This document shows positions 50,763 to 60,791 of a stretch of 64,000 bases of DNA, one piece after another; positions within the stretch are counted from its first letter, which is position 1, and the number at the start of each line of letters is the position of its first letter. Where the stretch lies: NCBI GenBank assembly GCA_964604015.1, contig CAZRXF010000006.1:58963-122962 (forward strand), written 5' to 3'. The notes below the pieces were generated by a model. It saw only the letters and a program-made list of their open reading frames with translations. It made no database searches and was not told the origin of the DNA. Origin of the DNA: CANNBR01 sp964604015. Its GTDB lineage: Bacteria > Babelota > Babeliae > Babelales > CAIQNR01. Both the position numbers and the translations under genes were made by a program.

Positions 50763-50878
50763 GCCACTCCTTTTTAAAATGCAAAAATATTTTATGAGTA
50801 TCACAACATGGAAAACAAAAAGTAAATGGTGCAACCATTCTCTAATATTTATAATAACCTCTTGATGATGTTATTTCG

Positions 50879-51760
50879 TCAGACAAAAGAGTAATGATTC
50901 TTACTAAGTTGAATAAATCTTTCCACACAAAGATTTTCAAGAATGCGATCAAGCCGTTCTTGTTGAAACCCTAATGTTTGCAATTCTTGATGTGTAGCAG
51001 TCTTATGCTGTGTTAGAAAGCGCACCACCGCTCCACGGATTTGACGATCAGAACCTTCAAACTTAGATTGTCGTGCGTGATGTTTACTTTTTCTGCTTGG
51101 GTTTTTATAGAGCTTTTTGAGTTCAACGCCGCAATCCATAAGCGCATAATACCATTCACGAGCCCGTTCTTTATCAACCGTTACCGCTATAAGTGGCAGT
51201 AATTCTTTATCGGACACAGGTTCCTGGCGATGGCCAAAAAATGCATGCAAATACACCGCGCGAATATTTGTTTCTATAAATACAGTCGGTCGGTTAAACG
51301 CAAAGGCACAAATAGAAGCCGCCGTTGCAGGCCCCAGTCCTTTAAAGGTTTCTAAAATCGCCGGATCGTTGGGCAAAATACCTTGATGTTTTTCTACGAT
51401 CGTTTGCGAAATTGCTTGCAATGCAAGTGGGCGGCGGTTGTAGCCAAGCCCCACCCATTCGGTTAAAACATCAGCTGTTGATGCCTGAGCCAATTCTTTA
51501 AAGGTGGGAAATTTTTTCAAAAATGCATCGTATTTTTCTGCAACTCTACTCGTTTGTGTTTGTTGAAGCATGATCTCAGAAACAACAATGTGATACGGGT
51601 CATACGTTGATCGCCAGGCAAACGAACGTCCTCGCTGCTGATAGAAATTCAACACTGCCTCACGAAACTCTGACAAAAGAAACTCAGAATGTTCCTGCTT
51701 TTTTAAAGCCTGTTCATGCTCTGAAAGAAACGCATAAAAGGGATCATCCACACGGATCAT
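50879..51760 (-). CDS. mutY: MutY-like A/G adenine glycosylase lacking the Fe-S cluster
   Basis: The ATG at 51760 lies 1 bp after the M16 stop. The 293-residue HhH-GPD protein has SEIMLQQTQTSRVAEKY (the catalytic Glu of MutY is present), LGYNRRPLALQ, TFKGLGPATAASICAFAF (HhH) and FIETNIRAVYLHAFFGH. The family Asp of LDGNV aligns to Glu (IETN). The C-x6-C-x2-C-x5-C cluster that should follow MDCG is missing and replaced by KNPSRKSKHHARQSKFEGSD. Both traits fit a Fe-S-free subfamily. It probably removes adenine opposite 8-oxoG, but specificity is uncertain. Confidence 0.85.
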   Translation of the reverse strand: MIRVDDPFYAFLSEHEQALKKQEHSEFLLSEFREAVLNFYQQRGRSFAWRSTYDPYHIVVSEIMLQQTQTSRVAEKYDAFLKKFPTFKELAQASTADVLTEWVGLGYNRRPLALQAISQTIVEKHQGILPNDPAILETFKGLGPATAASICAFAFNRPTVFIETNIRAVYLHAFFGHRQEPVSDKELLPLIAVTVDKERAREWYYALMDCGVELKKLYKNPSRKSKHHARQSKFEGSDRQIRGAVVRFLTQHKTATHQELQTLGFQQERLDRILENLCVERFIQLSKNHYSFV

Positions 51761-51761
51761 G

Positions 51762-54392
51762 TTACTCGACTCGCCCAATTTCCAGGGTAATCATGGCATC
51801 ACTCTTGAGCACTTTACGTGCCGCAATTTTTACCTCATCAAGCGTGATTGCTTCAATTTTTGCTGGCAATGTATCGAAATAATCAGCAGGTAATTTGAAA
51901 CGCTCAAGACCAAGAAAGCTTCCTGCTATTTTTTTAGCTGAGCTGATGTTATCAATCAATCCATTCAAGACGGCACGTTTTGCTTCATCAAGTTCATCCT
52001 GAGTAATCGAATTCACCGCTGTATCAATAACATTCTTAATGACTTTTTTCGCTTCTTCAAGGCGATCAAGTGATACGGTAGTTTTAACCATGACCATGCC
52101 TGGTTGCTCATCACATCCGACAATCAGTGATCCTCTGATACCATAAAACAACCCTGTTTGTTCACGAATCTTCATGAGCTGGCATGACATCGATCCATTA
52201 GCTCCACCACCAAACATCTGATCAAAAAGAAGCAATTTTTCGTAATCAGTGTGAAGGCGATCGATTGAGCGACCTACAAACATCAAAACTATCTGGTCTC
52301 GGGCAATTTCATACAAAACAGATTCTTCTTGTAGTAGCTCAAGCGCGGGAAACTGACCATCTTTTTTCTTATGACCTTTCCATCTCCCAAGCCATTGAGA
52401 AACAAGCTTTGGTACATCATACCCAACCGTATCGCCTACCACAGCAAGCGTTGCTCCTCCAGGAATAAAAGCCTGCTTATAAAAATGTTCAAGATCTTTC
52501 TTCTTAATGCTCTTAATTGCTTTTACCGTACCATGCGGATCTTTGCTATAGGGATGCCCTTCATACACAAGTGCACGCGCAAGATGATTAGAAAATTCCT
52601 GCGGTTCATCCCAGTAGACTGCCAAATCAGAAAGAATATGACTGCGAATTTTTTCTACAGCGTCAGAATTAAATTCGCCATGCATCACAACTTCCTGAAG
52701 AAACTCCAATCCTTTAGCAAAGTCCTCTTTTAAGACAGTAAGGGTCACTATGCCTGGCTCCACGGTCAACGTCATGCCATAACCTTCTACTTCTTGTGCA
52801 AAAAGAGAACCTGGGTACTTTTTTGTTCCTTCAAGAAGCAGATCACACACAAAACGATAGAGCCCCTGTTTATCTTCAGGATCACTGTATTCACGAACAG
52901 GCAAGGAAAGAACAAGGTCAATTTTAGGAACTACCGATTCAACGACGGAAATAACAGTTAACCCATTTGCAAGTGTTTCTTTGATAGCCGAGGGTAGAGA
53001 GATTTTTTGTACTGGCGGAACAGAAAGAGTTTCTGCATAGCGAGGTTTTTCAGTAGGAGTCGTGCGCGTTCTCCCTTCTAGGATACGGCTATCTTCTTTA
53101 TCTGAAAGCTCTTGTAGACCATGCCATTGCGCCTTCATGCCTTCGGTCATAGAAAGAATGCGCCCTTCATGGCGAACTGAGGCGCGGCAATAGTCTTTAA
53201 AGAGCTCTCGTATACGTGTATCTGCGTCAGTCAGTTCTTGAGTAATTTCTCTAAAGATAAGATTTTCATCGCCAGTCAAAATAAAGCTTTCACCAATTAA
53301 ATTTGCTTGCTCAGAACAGTTTTCAAGTACAGAAAGTAACGATGCTTTTACCTGTTTTTGCGCACGCTGTATCTCTTTTTCTGTAAAGCCATTATCAATA
53401 ATGTTTTGAATTTCTTCTTGGATTGCCGCAACAATCACCGGAATATCTTCTTCACAATCTGGCTGAAAGGTAATGTCCATTAAGGTGGCATCTTCACGTT
53501 GATCGATGGAAACATGTATTTCTGATGCTAGTTGTAGTTCATCAACAATCTTTGTATACAAACGCGAACTTTTACCCTTACCAAGCGCACAAGCAGCAAC
53601 TTCAAAAAGGTGGCGCATCTTCTCCCGAGCTCCAGGCAAGATATACGTGATTGCCCCCTGAGGCTGCTGAACATCGCGATACAACGTTACCGATTGCGCA
53701 ACCAGATCGCGACCATGGTAAAATTCCTGCTTTTTGTACTGAGGATCAGCAGGTATTGAACCAAAGACACATTCTGCCTCTTTAAAAACATCATCTGCTT
53801 TCACATCCCCTACAACCACAAGCGTGGCATTGTTCGGCACATAATGTTTTTTGTAAAAGGCCACCAAGGCATCTCTTTGCAAATTCCAGAGATCCTGTTT
53901 AAACCCAATAATCGGATAATGATACGGATGATCAGGGAATATCGATGCAGCCATGCGACTCAGCAACGTATCAAAGTAATCATCCCGATACATCTTTAAT
54001 TCCTGAATAACCGCGCTCAACTCAGAATTAAGCATCTGCTCTTCAAACCGACAATTGCGCATGCAATCAGCAAGTAAAGGAAGCGATTCTTTCCATGACG
54101 CTGTTGGAAAATCAAAGACGTAGCACGTGTAATCACAGTTGGTAAATGCATTGGTGTACCCAGAAAGCTTGTTTGTTGTTGCGTCAATGTCAGATTCTGA
54201 AAGTTTTTTTTCAGTTCCTTTAAAAATCATGTGCTCAATAAGATGAGCTAAGCCGCGCTGATCGCTTGTTTCATGCTTTGACCCAACCCCATACCAAAGA
54301 TTAACAGAAACTTTAGGAAGATGAGGAAGCGGGTGAACCAATACTACCAGACCATTCATGAGAACTTTTTTCAAAACATGGTACTGCTGCAT
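51762..54392 (-). CDS. M16 zinc metalloprotease, copy 3 of tandem array
   Basis: An 876-residue two-domain M16 peptidase. The N-terminal domain has inverted zinc motif HLIEH (residues 50-54) and the downstream Glu in ELSAVIQELKMYRDD. The middle and C-terminal domains are the non-catalytic M16 fold (GLYRFVCDLLLEGTKKYPGS, GATLAVVGD, EQTGLFYGIRGSL). Family members degrade peptides inside a closed chamber. There is no signal peptide (MQQYHVLKKVLMNGLVVLVH). AAGGGG precedes the ATG. Last of three tandem paralogues, 28 bp from the middle copy. Confidence 0.92.
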   Translation of the reverse strand: MQQYHVLKKVLMNGLVVLVHPLPHLPKVSVNLWYGVGSKHETSDQRGLAHLIEHMIFKGTEKKLSESDIDATTNKLSGYTNAFTNCDYTCYVFDFPTASWKESLPLLADCMRNCRFEEQMLNSELSAVIQELKMYRDDYFDTLLSRMAASIFPDHPYHYPIIGFKQDLWNLQRDALVAFYKKHYVPNNATLVVVGDVKADDVFKEAECVFGSIPADPQYKKQEFYHGRDLVAQSVTLYRDVQQPQGAITYILPGAREKMRHLFEVAACALGKGKSSRLYTKIVDELQLASEIHVSIDQREDATLMDITFQPDCEEDIPVIVAAIQEEIQNIIDNGFTEKEIQRAQKQVKASLLSVLENCSEQANLIGESFILTGDENLIFREITQELTDADTRIRELFKDYCRASVRHEGRILSMTEGMKAQWHGLQELSDKEDSRILEGRTRTTPTEKPRYAETLSVPPVQKISLPSAIKETLANGLTVISVVESVVPKIDLVLSLPVREYSDPEDKQGLYRFVCDLLLEGTKKYPGSLFAQEVEGYGMTLTVEPGIVTLTVLKEDFAKGLEFLQEVVMHGEFNSDAVEKIRSHILSDLAVYWDEPQEFSNHLARALVYEGHPYSKDPHGTVKAIKSIKKKDLEHFYKQAFIPGGATLAVVGDTVGYDVPKLVSQWLGRWKGHKKKDGQFPALELLQEESVLYEIARDQIVLMFVGRSIDRLHTDYEKLLLFDQMFGGGANGSMSCQLMKIREQTGLFYGIRGSLIVGCDEQPGMVMVKTTVSLDRLEEAKKVIKNVIDTAVNSITQDELDEAKRAVLNGLIDNISSAKKIAGSFLGLERFKLPADYFDTLPAKIEAITLDEVKIAARKVLKSDAMITLEIGRVE

Positions 54393-54420
54393 GCTTCACC
54401 CCTTTCAAGAAATCTACAGT

Positions 54421-57039
54421 TTATTCAAAACGACCACATTGCAGTGTAACCATTTTTTCAGGCACAAGCACTTTTTTAGCCGCCGTCTTCACATCGTCTA
54501 GCGTGATTACATCAAGCCTTGCGGGCATTGTATCGTAAAAATCATCACCCAATCCAAATTTATCAAGATAGAGAAAGGTGCCTGCAATCGAAATATTAAG
54601 AGAATACGAATTCAAACGTCCAGCAAGAGCAGCTCGTTTTGCCATAGCAAGTTCTTCTTGCGTGATATCATCAATGACCGTTTCAAGCGTTTCTCTAATC
54701 ACCTTTTTTGCTTCTTCTAATCGATCAAGCGATACCATCGTTGTGATAAGCACCAACCCGGGCTGCTCGTCAGAATCAGCAACCAGCGTGCCTGAAATTG
54801 AATAAAAAAGACCGGTACGCTGACGTAATTTAAAAAGACGAGAATCCATTGAGCCGGCGAGCATGCGATCAAATAACGCAAGCTTTGAATAATCAGGATG
54901 ACTGCGCGTCACTGAGCGACAAGCAAACATGAGAACAACCTGATCACGATTCATATGCTTGGTAATGACTTGTGATTCAACAGGCATGAGTTCCGGAAAC
55001 ACTTCATCTCTCACCTTACAAGCCGGGATAGTCCCTACCGCTTCTTCAAGGAGGTTTTTAATAGTATATCCTTCAAGATCCCCAACAATCGCGATACGCG
55101 CCTTATCAAGAGAAAGATGCGATCTGTAAAATTCTTCTAGATCATCCCTGGTAATAGCTTGGAGGCTTTCCTCTGTCCCCATCATCTTTTTGGAATACGG
55201 ATGTCCTGCAAAAAACAGTTCTTTCAAGGCCTGCATAGAAACAAAACTTGGTTCATCGCTCAAGTACTTCAACTGAGAAAGCATGGCATCTCGTGTCTTT
55301 TCAATTGCTGCAGGCTCAAATGTTGCTTGCGTCAATGCTTCCTTGAGTAATGCAAGCGCAAGCTGTGTATCTTCTTTTAAAAAGCGCAGGACAAGACCAC
55401 CTGGGTAGGCACTAAAACTAATTGCTGAGTCATCCAATACTTTTGCAAAAGAATGACCAGGATAGTTTTTTGTTCCTTCTTTTAACATCTGACACACAAA
55501 TCCGTAGAGCCCTGGAAGTTCTTCAGAATCAAAATGGGGCTCGGCATAGAAATTCAGAACAAGATCAATTTTGGGCATATTCTTGTTGCTATGAGCCAAC
55601 ACCTCAATTCCATTTGAAAGGGTATATCGGTCTGGGCGAGCAAAGTGAAAATCTTTTGCCTCTTGAAGCGTGATCCCATCAGTATACCTTGTTGGTTCAA
55701 CTGGTAGCTCACGGGTACGACCATTCAAAATGCGAGCATCTTCTGCATCTGAAAGCTCCTGGAGCTTTTTCCATTGCTCTTTGTCCTGCTCAGATAATGG
55801 CAAAACCTTGCCCACATGCATAACTGCAGGGGAGAAATAATCTTTCACTAACGTTCGTATTTTCTCATCAAGTTGAGGATCATCAAATTCAAGCATTTCA
55901 AATCGTTCGTGTGCGTTACCGGTAAGCGTGTAACTTTCTCCAATCAATTGGGCTTGCCCCATATTCGATTCAAGCATTGTCAAAATCGTTGTTTTTATCT
56001 GTTTAACTGCAATAGCCAACTCTTGCTTACTTATTCCTTTTTCAATTATTTCATCGATTTCTGCAGCAATAATTGACCGAATTTCTTCAATATTTTTTTC
56101 ATCATTTACGGTCAAAAAGAAAGAGAAGAGCGAAGCGTCTTCAAGTGTTGTTACAAATGAGGAAAACTCGGTAGCAAGCCGCAAATCATGTACAATTTTT
56201 TTGGTAAGGCGTGAGCTTTTTTTCTGCCCCAACAAAGCAGACAATGTCTCAAAGACCATCCTGTTTTGAGTTTTTGCTCCTGGAATAACAAAACTAAAAA
56301 GTCCATAGGGCTGCTTAACATCGCGATACACTACGGCCGACTGAGCCACCAGATCTTTTCCACAATAAAATTCTTTACGGGTATAAAAAGGATCAGATGG
56401 AATTTGCCCGACCGTTTTTTCTGCCTCTGCAAAAACTTCCTCGGGAACCACATCGCCAACTACCACGAGCGCCGCATTGTTAGGGATGTAATGCTTTCTG
56501 TAGAAATTGAAAAGATCGTCCCGCTTAAGACTCCATAAATCCTGCTTAAATCCAATGATTGGGTAATGATAAGGGTGGTCGACAAACACTGCCGAAAATA
56601 GCGATTGCCACACGGCAATGAAATAATTATCGCGCCGCATTTTAAGTTCTTGAATGACCGCCTTTAATTCTGAGTTAAGCATCTGTTCTTCGAAACGAGA
56701 ATTGCGCATAGAGTCTGCGTAAATTGCAAGCGCCTCTTTCCAATGATGGGAAGGAAAATCAAACAGGTAGGACGTGTAATCGTAGTTGGTAAAGGCGTTA
56801 GTTGACCCAGAAAGTTTTTGAGTTAGCGCAGCAATATCAGTTTCTGAAAGCGTTTGAGTTCCTTTGAAGATCATGTGTTCAACAAGATGCGCAAGACCCT
56901 TTTCTCCCGATGCTTCATCTTTTGACCCAACATGATAACAGAGCTGCAGTGAAACCTTAGGTATGTGTGTCATCGGTCTGACCAGCACCACAAGACCATT
57001 TGATAATGTCTTCTTAAAAATACCGTGTCTCTGTTCCAT
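54421..57039 (-). CDS. M16 zinc metalloprotease, copy 2 of tandem array
   Basis: The ATG at 57039 (MEQRHGIFKKTLSNGLVVLV) is preferred over a TTG at 57054 because AAGGG lies just upstream. The 872-residue protein has HLVEH near residues 51-55, the ELKAVIQELKMRRDNYF glutamate, and the C-terminal M16 domains ending VTLQCGRFE. It is close to both neighbours throughout, evidence of gene duplication. No signal peptide. Same operon as copies 1 and 3. Confidence 0.92.
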   Translation of the reverse strand: MEQRHGIFKKTLSNGLVVLVRPMTHIPKVSLQLCYHVGSKDEASGEKGLAHLVEHMIFKGTQTLSETDIAALTQKLSGSTNAFTNYDYTSYLFDFPSHHWKEALAIYADSMRNSRFEEQMLNSELKAVIQELKMRRDNYFIAVWQSLFSAVFVDHPYHYPIIGFKQDLWSLKRDDLFNFYRKHYIPNNAALVVVGDVVPEEVFAEAEKTVGQIPSDPFYTRKEFYCGKDLVAQSAVVYRDVKQPYGLFSFVIPGAKTQNRMVFETLSALLGQKKSSRLTKKIVHDLRLATEFSSFVTTLEDASLFSFFLTVNDEKNIEEIRSIIAAEIDEIIEKGISKQELAIAVKQIKTTILTMLESNMGQAQLIGESYTLTGNAHERFEMLEFDDPQLDEKIRTLVKDYFSPAVMHVGKVLPLSEQDKEQWKKLQELSDAEDARILNGRTRELPVEPTRYTDGITLQEAKDFHFARPDRYTLSNGIEVLAHSNKNMPKIDLVLNFYAEPHFDSEELPGLYGFVCQMLKEGTKNYPGHSFAKVLDDSAISFSAYPGGLVLRFLKEDTQLALALLKEALTQATFEPAAIEKTRDAMLSQLKYLSDEPSFVSMQALKELFFAGHPYSKKMMGTEESLQAITRDDLEEFYRSHLSLDKARIAIVGDLEGYTIKNLLEEAVGTIPACKVRDEVFPELMPVESQVITKHMNRDQVVLMFACRSVTRSHPDYSKLALFDRMLAGSMDSRLFKLRQRTGLFYSISGTLVADSDEQPGLVLITTMVSLDRLEEAKKVIRETLETVIDDITQEELAMAKRAALAGRLNSYSLNISIAGTFLYLDKFGLGDDFYDTMPARLDVITLDDVKTAAKKVLVPEKMVTLQCGRFE

Positions 57040-57128
57040 TCCTAACCCTTTCAACTATTCAAAATAAGCATCCAATCGAAATTCAGGATATCTGCAACCA
57101 TAAAAAAAGCGAATGGCCTATCTCCGAT

Positions 57129-59753
57129 TTAAAGTCGCCCTATCTGAACAGTAAGCATCTTTTCAGGAACCAACACCTTGCGTGCCGCTTCTTTAACCTG
57201 ATCAAGCGTAATTGTATTGATAACCTCAGGGCGCACATCAAAGTAGTTATCACCAAGTTTGTAGCGATCAAGGTAGAGAAATGCTGTTGCCATGCGGGCA
57301 TTTGAGCTAAACCAGTTAACCTGAGCATTCAAGACAGCCTTTTTAGCCGTTTCAAGCTCTTCTTGCGTGATGCTATCAATAACCGTTTCCATAAACTCCC
57401 CTATCACTTTTTTTGATTCTGAAAGCTTATCAACAGAAACGATCGTTGAAATGTACACCGTGCCTGGTTGCTCATCTGAACCTTCAACAAGTGATCCGCC
57501 TATTGAGTAGAAAAGACCAGTTTGTTCACGCAGACGAAAAAGGCGAGTTCCCAAATTCCCATCAATCATGCGATCAAATAACACAAGCTTGTCGTAATCA
57601 GGGTGGGTACGAGGAATTGAAAGCCCTGCAAACATAAGAATTATCTGATCACGATTAGCAGGATGCGTAATGATCTCACCTTTTACCGGTTTAAGAGCCG
57701 GAAATTGCATATCAGGAACCTGTGTATTTTTAAGGGATCCTAATTCTTTTTCCAGAAGCGCCTGAAGATCGTACCCTTCAAGATCTCCCACAACTGAAAT
57801 CCGAGCATTATGAGCTGTCACATGATCTTTGTAAAATTTTTTCAAATCCGCTCGCGTTATGCTTTGTAAACTTTCCTCCGTGCCGCAAGTACGTTTACTA
57901 TAAGGATGCCCCTCATAAAGTCGTTCACGAGCCAAAAGACCTATGTATGATTGTGGCTCATCCCAAAACATTTTTAATCGCCCCAAAAGCGTTGCCCGAA
58001 CTTTTTCAATGGCTTTTTCTTCAAAAGTTGCATTTTGAAGAAGTTCACGCAGTAACTCTAATCCTTTTGGTAAATCCTCTTTGAGCATGCCCAGAGACAC
58101 AACTCCCTGCCCGGCATCAATACTCATTGCATGATCTTCAAGCTCCTTCATGAAAAGCTGCCCAGGATATTTTTTAGTTCCTTCAATAAGCATTTCACTC
58201 ATAAACCAGTAAAGCCCCGGCTTTTCTTCAGAATCAAAATGATCGCGAGCATGCAAAGTCAAAAGTAGCTCTATTTTAGGAATGTTCTTATTGTTTAATG
58301 AAAAAACACGCAGCCCATTAGAAAGGGTATATTTTTGCGGCTTATGAAAGGAAAACTTTTTAGCAGGTTTAACAGCTACGGAAGAAGTATATGCCGGTTC
58401 TTCAACCGTAGTTTTGCGTACGCGACCATCTAAAATTCGCGCATCTTCTTTATCAGAAAGTTTTTGCAACTTCTGCCATTGGTCTTTTTCTTCTTCGGGC
58501 AGTGAAAGAATTTTACCTGAATGCATCATGGCCGGTGAACAGTATTCCCTAACAAGTTCTTGCACTTTCTTATCAAGACCTTTTGCATCAGCGGCAAGGA
58601 GTTTGAATGGATAATACTCATCCCCAGCAAAGAGATAGGCCTCTGTAATCATTTCTGCCTGTGTTGCCTTGCTTTCAAGTGCGGAAAGAATACCTGTTTT
58701 AAACTGCTTCAATGCTCGCGTTGTTTCTTTTTCGGTAATGCCATGTTGAGCAATATCCTGCAGTTCAGCTGTAACTATGGAACGTATCTCTTCAATCTTA
58801 CTTTCATCACGAGCACAGAAATACATCATAAAAACTGTGGCGTCCTCAAGCTGCCACATGAAGGTGGAAAATTCCGTAGCAAGCGCACGTTCATCTACCA
58901 ATTTTTTCTGAAGACGAGAACTTTTACCACCCCCGAGAACCGATGAAAGAACCTGCATTTCAAGGTCTTTTTTCTCTTTTTGCCCTGGCAACACAAATGC
59001 AAATAATCCATATGGTTGCTGAACATCACGATGAAGTACCACAGAGCGAGCAATAAGGTCTTTACCATGGTAAAATTCTTTACGTTTATAGGTAGGATCT
59101 TTGGGTATTTGCCCCACTGTTTTTTCAGCTTCTGCAAAAACTTCTTCAGGGTCAACATCACCAACAACGGTCAAGATGGCATTATTCGGCACGTAATGTT
59201 TTTGATAAAAATTAAAGAGATTATCTCTCGTAAGACTCCATAAATCTTGTTTAAACCCTATAACTGGGTAGTGATAAGGGTGATCTTCAAAAATGACGGA
59301 AATCATCTGTGTTACCAGCGTCTTAAAATAGTTATCACGGTTCATTTTAAGTTCTTGGATAACCGCCTTCAACTCAGAATTAAGCATCTGTTCATCAAAA
59401 CGACAGTTGCGCATAGTATCGGCATACACAGGCAAAAGGTCCTTCCAATGATGGGATGGGACTGAAAATACGTACCAGGTTTTATCATAAAAGGTAAACG
59501 CGTTTGTGTACCCTGAAAGCTTTTGAGTCAGAACTGGCCAGTCAGTTTCAGAAAGTTTTTTTGTTCCTTTAAAAAGCATGTGCTCAATCAAATGAGCAAG
59601 GCCTTTTTCACTTGAAGCTTCATCCTTTGCTCCCACATGGTACGTAAGCTGCAATGCCACCTTCGGCACATCATGAACTGGTCTTACCAACACGACGAGC
59701 CCGTTCAGAAGCACTTTTTTAAAAATTGATTGACCGACCAATTCGCTAAACAT
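57129..59753 (-). CDS. M16 zinc metalloprotease, copy 1 of tandem array
   Basis: An 874-residue M16 peptidase with HLIEH at residues 54-58 and ELKAVIQELKMNRDNYF. The start follows GAGGGG. C-terminal domains are complete (GLYWFMSEMLIEGTKKYPGQ, EQTGLFYSIGGSLVEGSDEQ, ending VQIGRL). All zinc ligands are present, so it should be active. First gene of the three-gene protease operon, 74 bp before copy 2 is reached. No signal peptide, so cytoplasmic peptide turnover is the simplest idea; non-classical export is possible. Confidence 0.92.
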   Translation of the reverse strand: MFSELVGQSIFKKVLLNGLVVLVRPVHDVPKVALQLTYHVGAKDEASSEKGLAHLIEHMLFKGTKKLSETDWPVLTQKLSGYTNAFTFYDKTWYVFSVPSHHWKDLLPVYADTMRNCRFDEQMLNSELKAVIQELKMNRDNYFKTLVTQMISVIFEDHPYHYPVIGFKQDLWSLTRDNLFNFYQKHYVPNNAILTVVGDVDPEEVFAEAEKTVGQIPKDPTYKRKEFYHGKDLIARSVVLHRDVQQPYGLFAFVLPGQKEKKDLEMQVLSSVLGGGKSSRLQKKLVDERALATEFSTFMWQLEDATVFMMYFCARDESKIEEIRSIVTAELQDIAQHGITEKETTRALKQFKTGILSALESKATQAEMITEAYLFAGDEYYPFKLLAADAKGLDKKVQELVREYCSPAMMHSGKILSLPEEEKDQWQKLQKLSDKEDARILDGRVRKTTVEEPAYTSSVAVKPAKKFSFHKPQKYTLSNGLRVFSLNNKNIPKIELLLTLHARDHFDSEEKPGLYWFMSEMLIEGTKKYPGQLFMKELEDHAMSIDAGQGVVSLGMLKEDLPKGLELLRELLQNATFEEKAIEKVRATLLGRLKMFWDEPQSYIGLLARERLYEGHPYSKRTCGTEESLQSITRADLKKFYKDHVTAHNARISVVGDLEGYDLQALLEKELGSLKNTQVPDMQFPALKPVKGEIITHPANRDQIILMFAGLSIPRTHPDYDKLVLFDRMIDGNLGTRLFRLREQTGLFYSIGGSLVEGSDEQPGTVYISTIVSVDKLSESKKVIGEFMETVIDSITQEELETAKKAVLNAQVNWFSSNARMATAFLYLDRYKLGDNYFDVRPEVINTITLDQVKEAARKVLVPEKMLTVQIGRL

Positions 59754-59868
59754 CGCATCCCCTCAACACATAAAAGACTATTAAAAAAGGTACTGTCATT
59801 CATATTTCTTGGCAATTATTCATAGCTCTGGCACAGTATGGAAGAACTAAATAAGCTTAAGGAGACCC

Positions 59869-60705
59869 ATGCAGAGCACTTTTTTGAATCTATCCCATTT
59901 TAGAATTATTTTACTACCCCTTGCCATAACCCTTTTTGCAAACCTCTCAGCAAAACAGCCTCATGAGTCATTGCTTGAAAAAATTGATGAGGCCTATGCC
60001 AGGATAAGTACCCGCTTTTCCCCTAAGATTGAAAAAAAACAAAGGGAACTTTTTGCCCAAGCAGATCTTGTTAAAAAAGACCCCCTCTATAACGAGCTTG
60101 AGATCGCCCTTGATGCGCTTCACAAAGATCCCGTCTACGATTTTTATAGCCAGTTAAAAGAGGCATGTGCGTTTATTGACCAATTAAAGGAACATCACCG
60201 TCACCTTGTAGGATCTGAGCTTTTACAACAACTGAATAGCCTAGTAGATCGCTTACATCGTTATGAACAGTTCACTTCATTTCGAGCCACCCTCAAAAAA
60301 GAACGTGTTGCTCTTATCGAAGTTGCAGAAGAAAAGGATCTTCTTGGCTCACTTGAAAAAATTCTCACGTACCAAGAAAAGGACCTTAAAGAACTTTCTG
60401 AGAAAGAAAGAGAGCGTGTCACACAATTGCCAAGCTATCTCCACGTCGAACAAGTACAGAAAAAATATCTCCAAACACCAGTCGTGAAAAAATTTCTTAT
60501 CCATACCACGCAGTTATATGATCTTTTGGTTCAACAGGAAATCGCCCTTCTTAAAAATAAAGAATACCAACAACTCCTTTATACCCATGAACTCAGGGCA
60601 ATACCTGGAAGCATAAAAGAAAGCTCTGACCAAACAACAACCAGCAAAATTATCATCGCTCTACAACACGAACTGCACACGATATCTATCGACGAATTGC
60701 TGTAA
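59869..60705 (+). CDS. Secreted alpha-helical protein
   Basis: A 278-residue unknown with an N-terminal hydrophobic segment (IILLPLAITLFANLSA) likely to be a signal peptide. The rest is almost entirely charged helices and coiled coil (for example ELFAQADLVKKDPLYNELEI). Repeated short acidic/aromatic units (DPLYNEL, DPVYDFY) resemble YlbF-like helical proteins, but the match is weak. An AAGGAG site precedes the ATG. Divergent from the M16 operon. Confidence 0.65.
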   Translation: MQSTFLNLSHFRIILLPLAITLFANLSAKQPHESLLEKIDEAYARISTRFSPKIEKKQRELFAQADLVKKDPLYNELEIALDALHKDPVYDFYSQLKEACAFIDQLKEHHRHLVGSELLQQLNSLVDRLHRYEQFTSFRATLKKERVALIEVAEEKDLLGSLEKILTYQEKDLKELSEKERERVTQLPSYLHVEQVQKKYLQTPVVKKFLIHTTQLYDLLVQQEIALLKNKEYQQLLYTHELRAIPGSIKESSDQTTTSKIIIALQHELHTISIDELL

Positions 60706-60791
60706 ATCACTTACCTATGCTTTTTTTGACACACTATTTCTACTATACTTACGATTCAGACCATCTAATGAGTATGTAATAGGTTTATATT

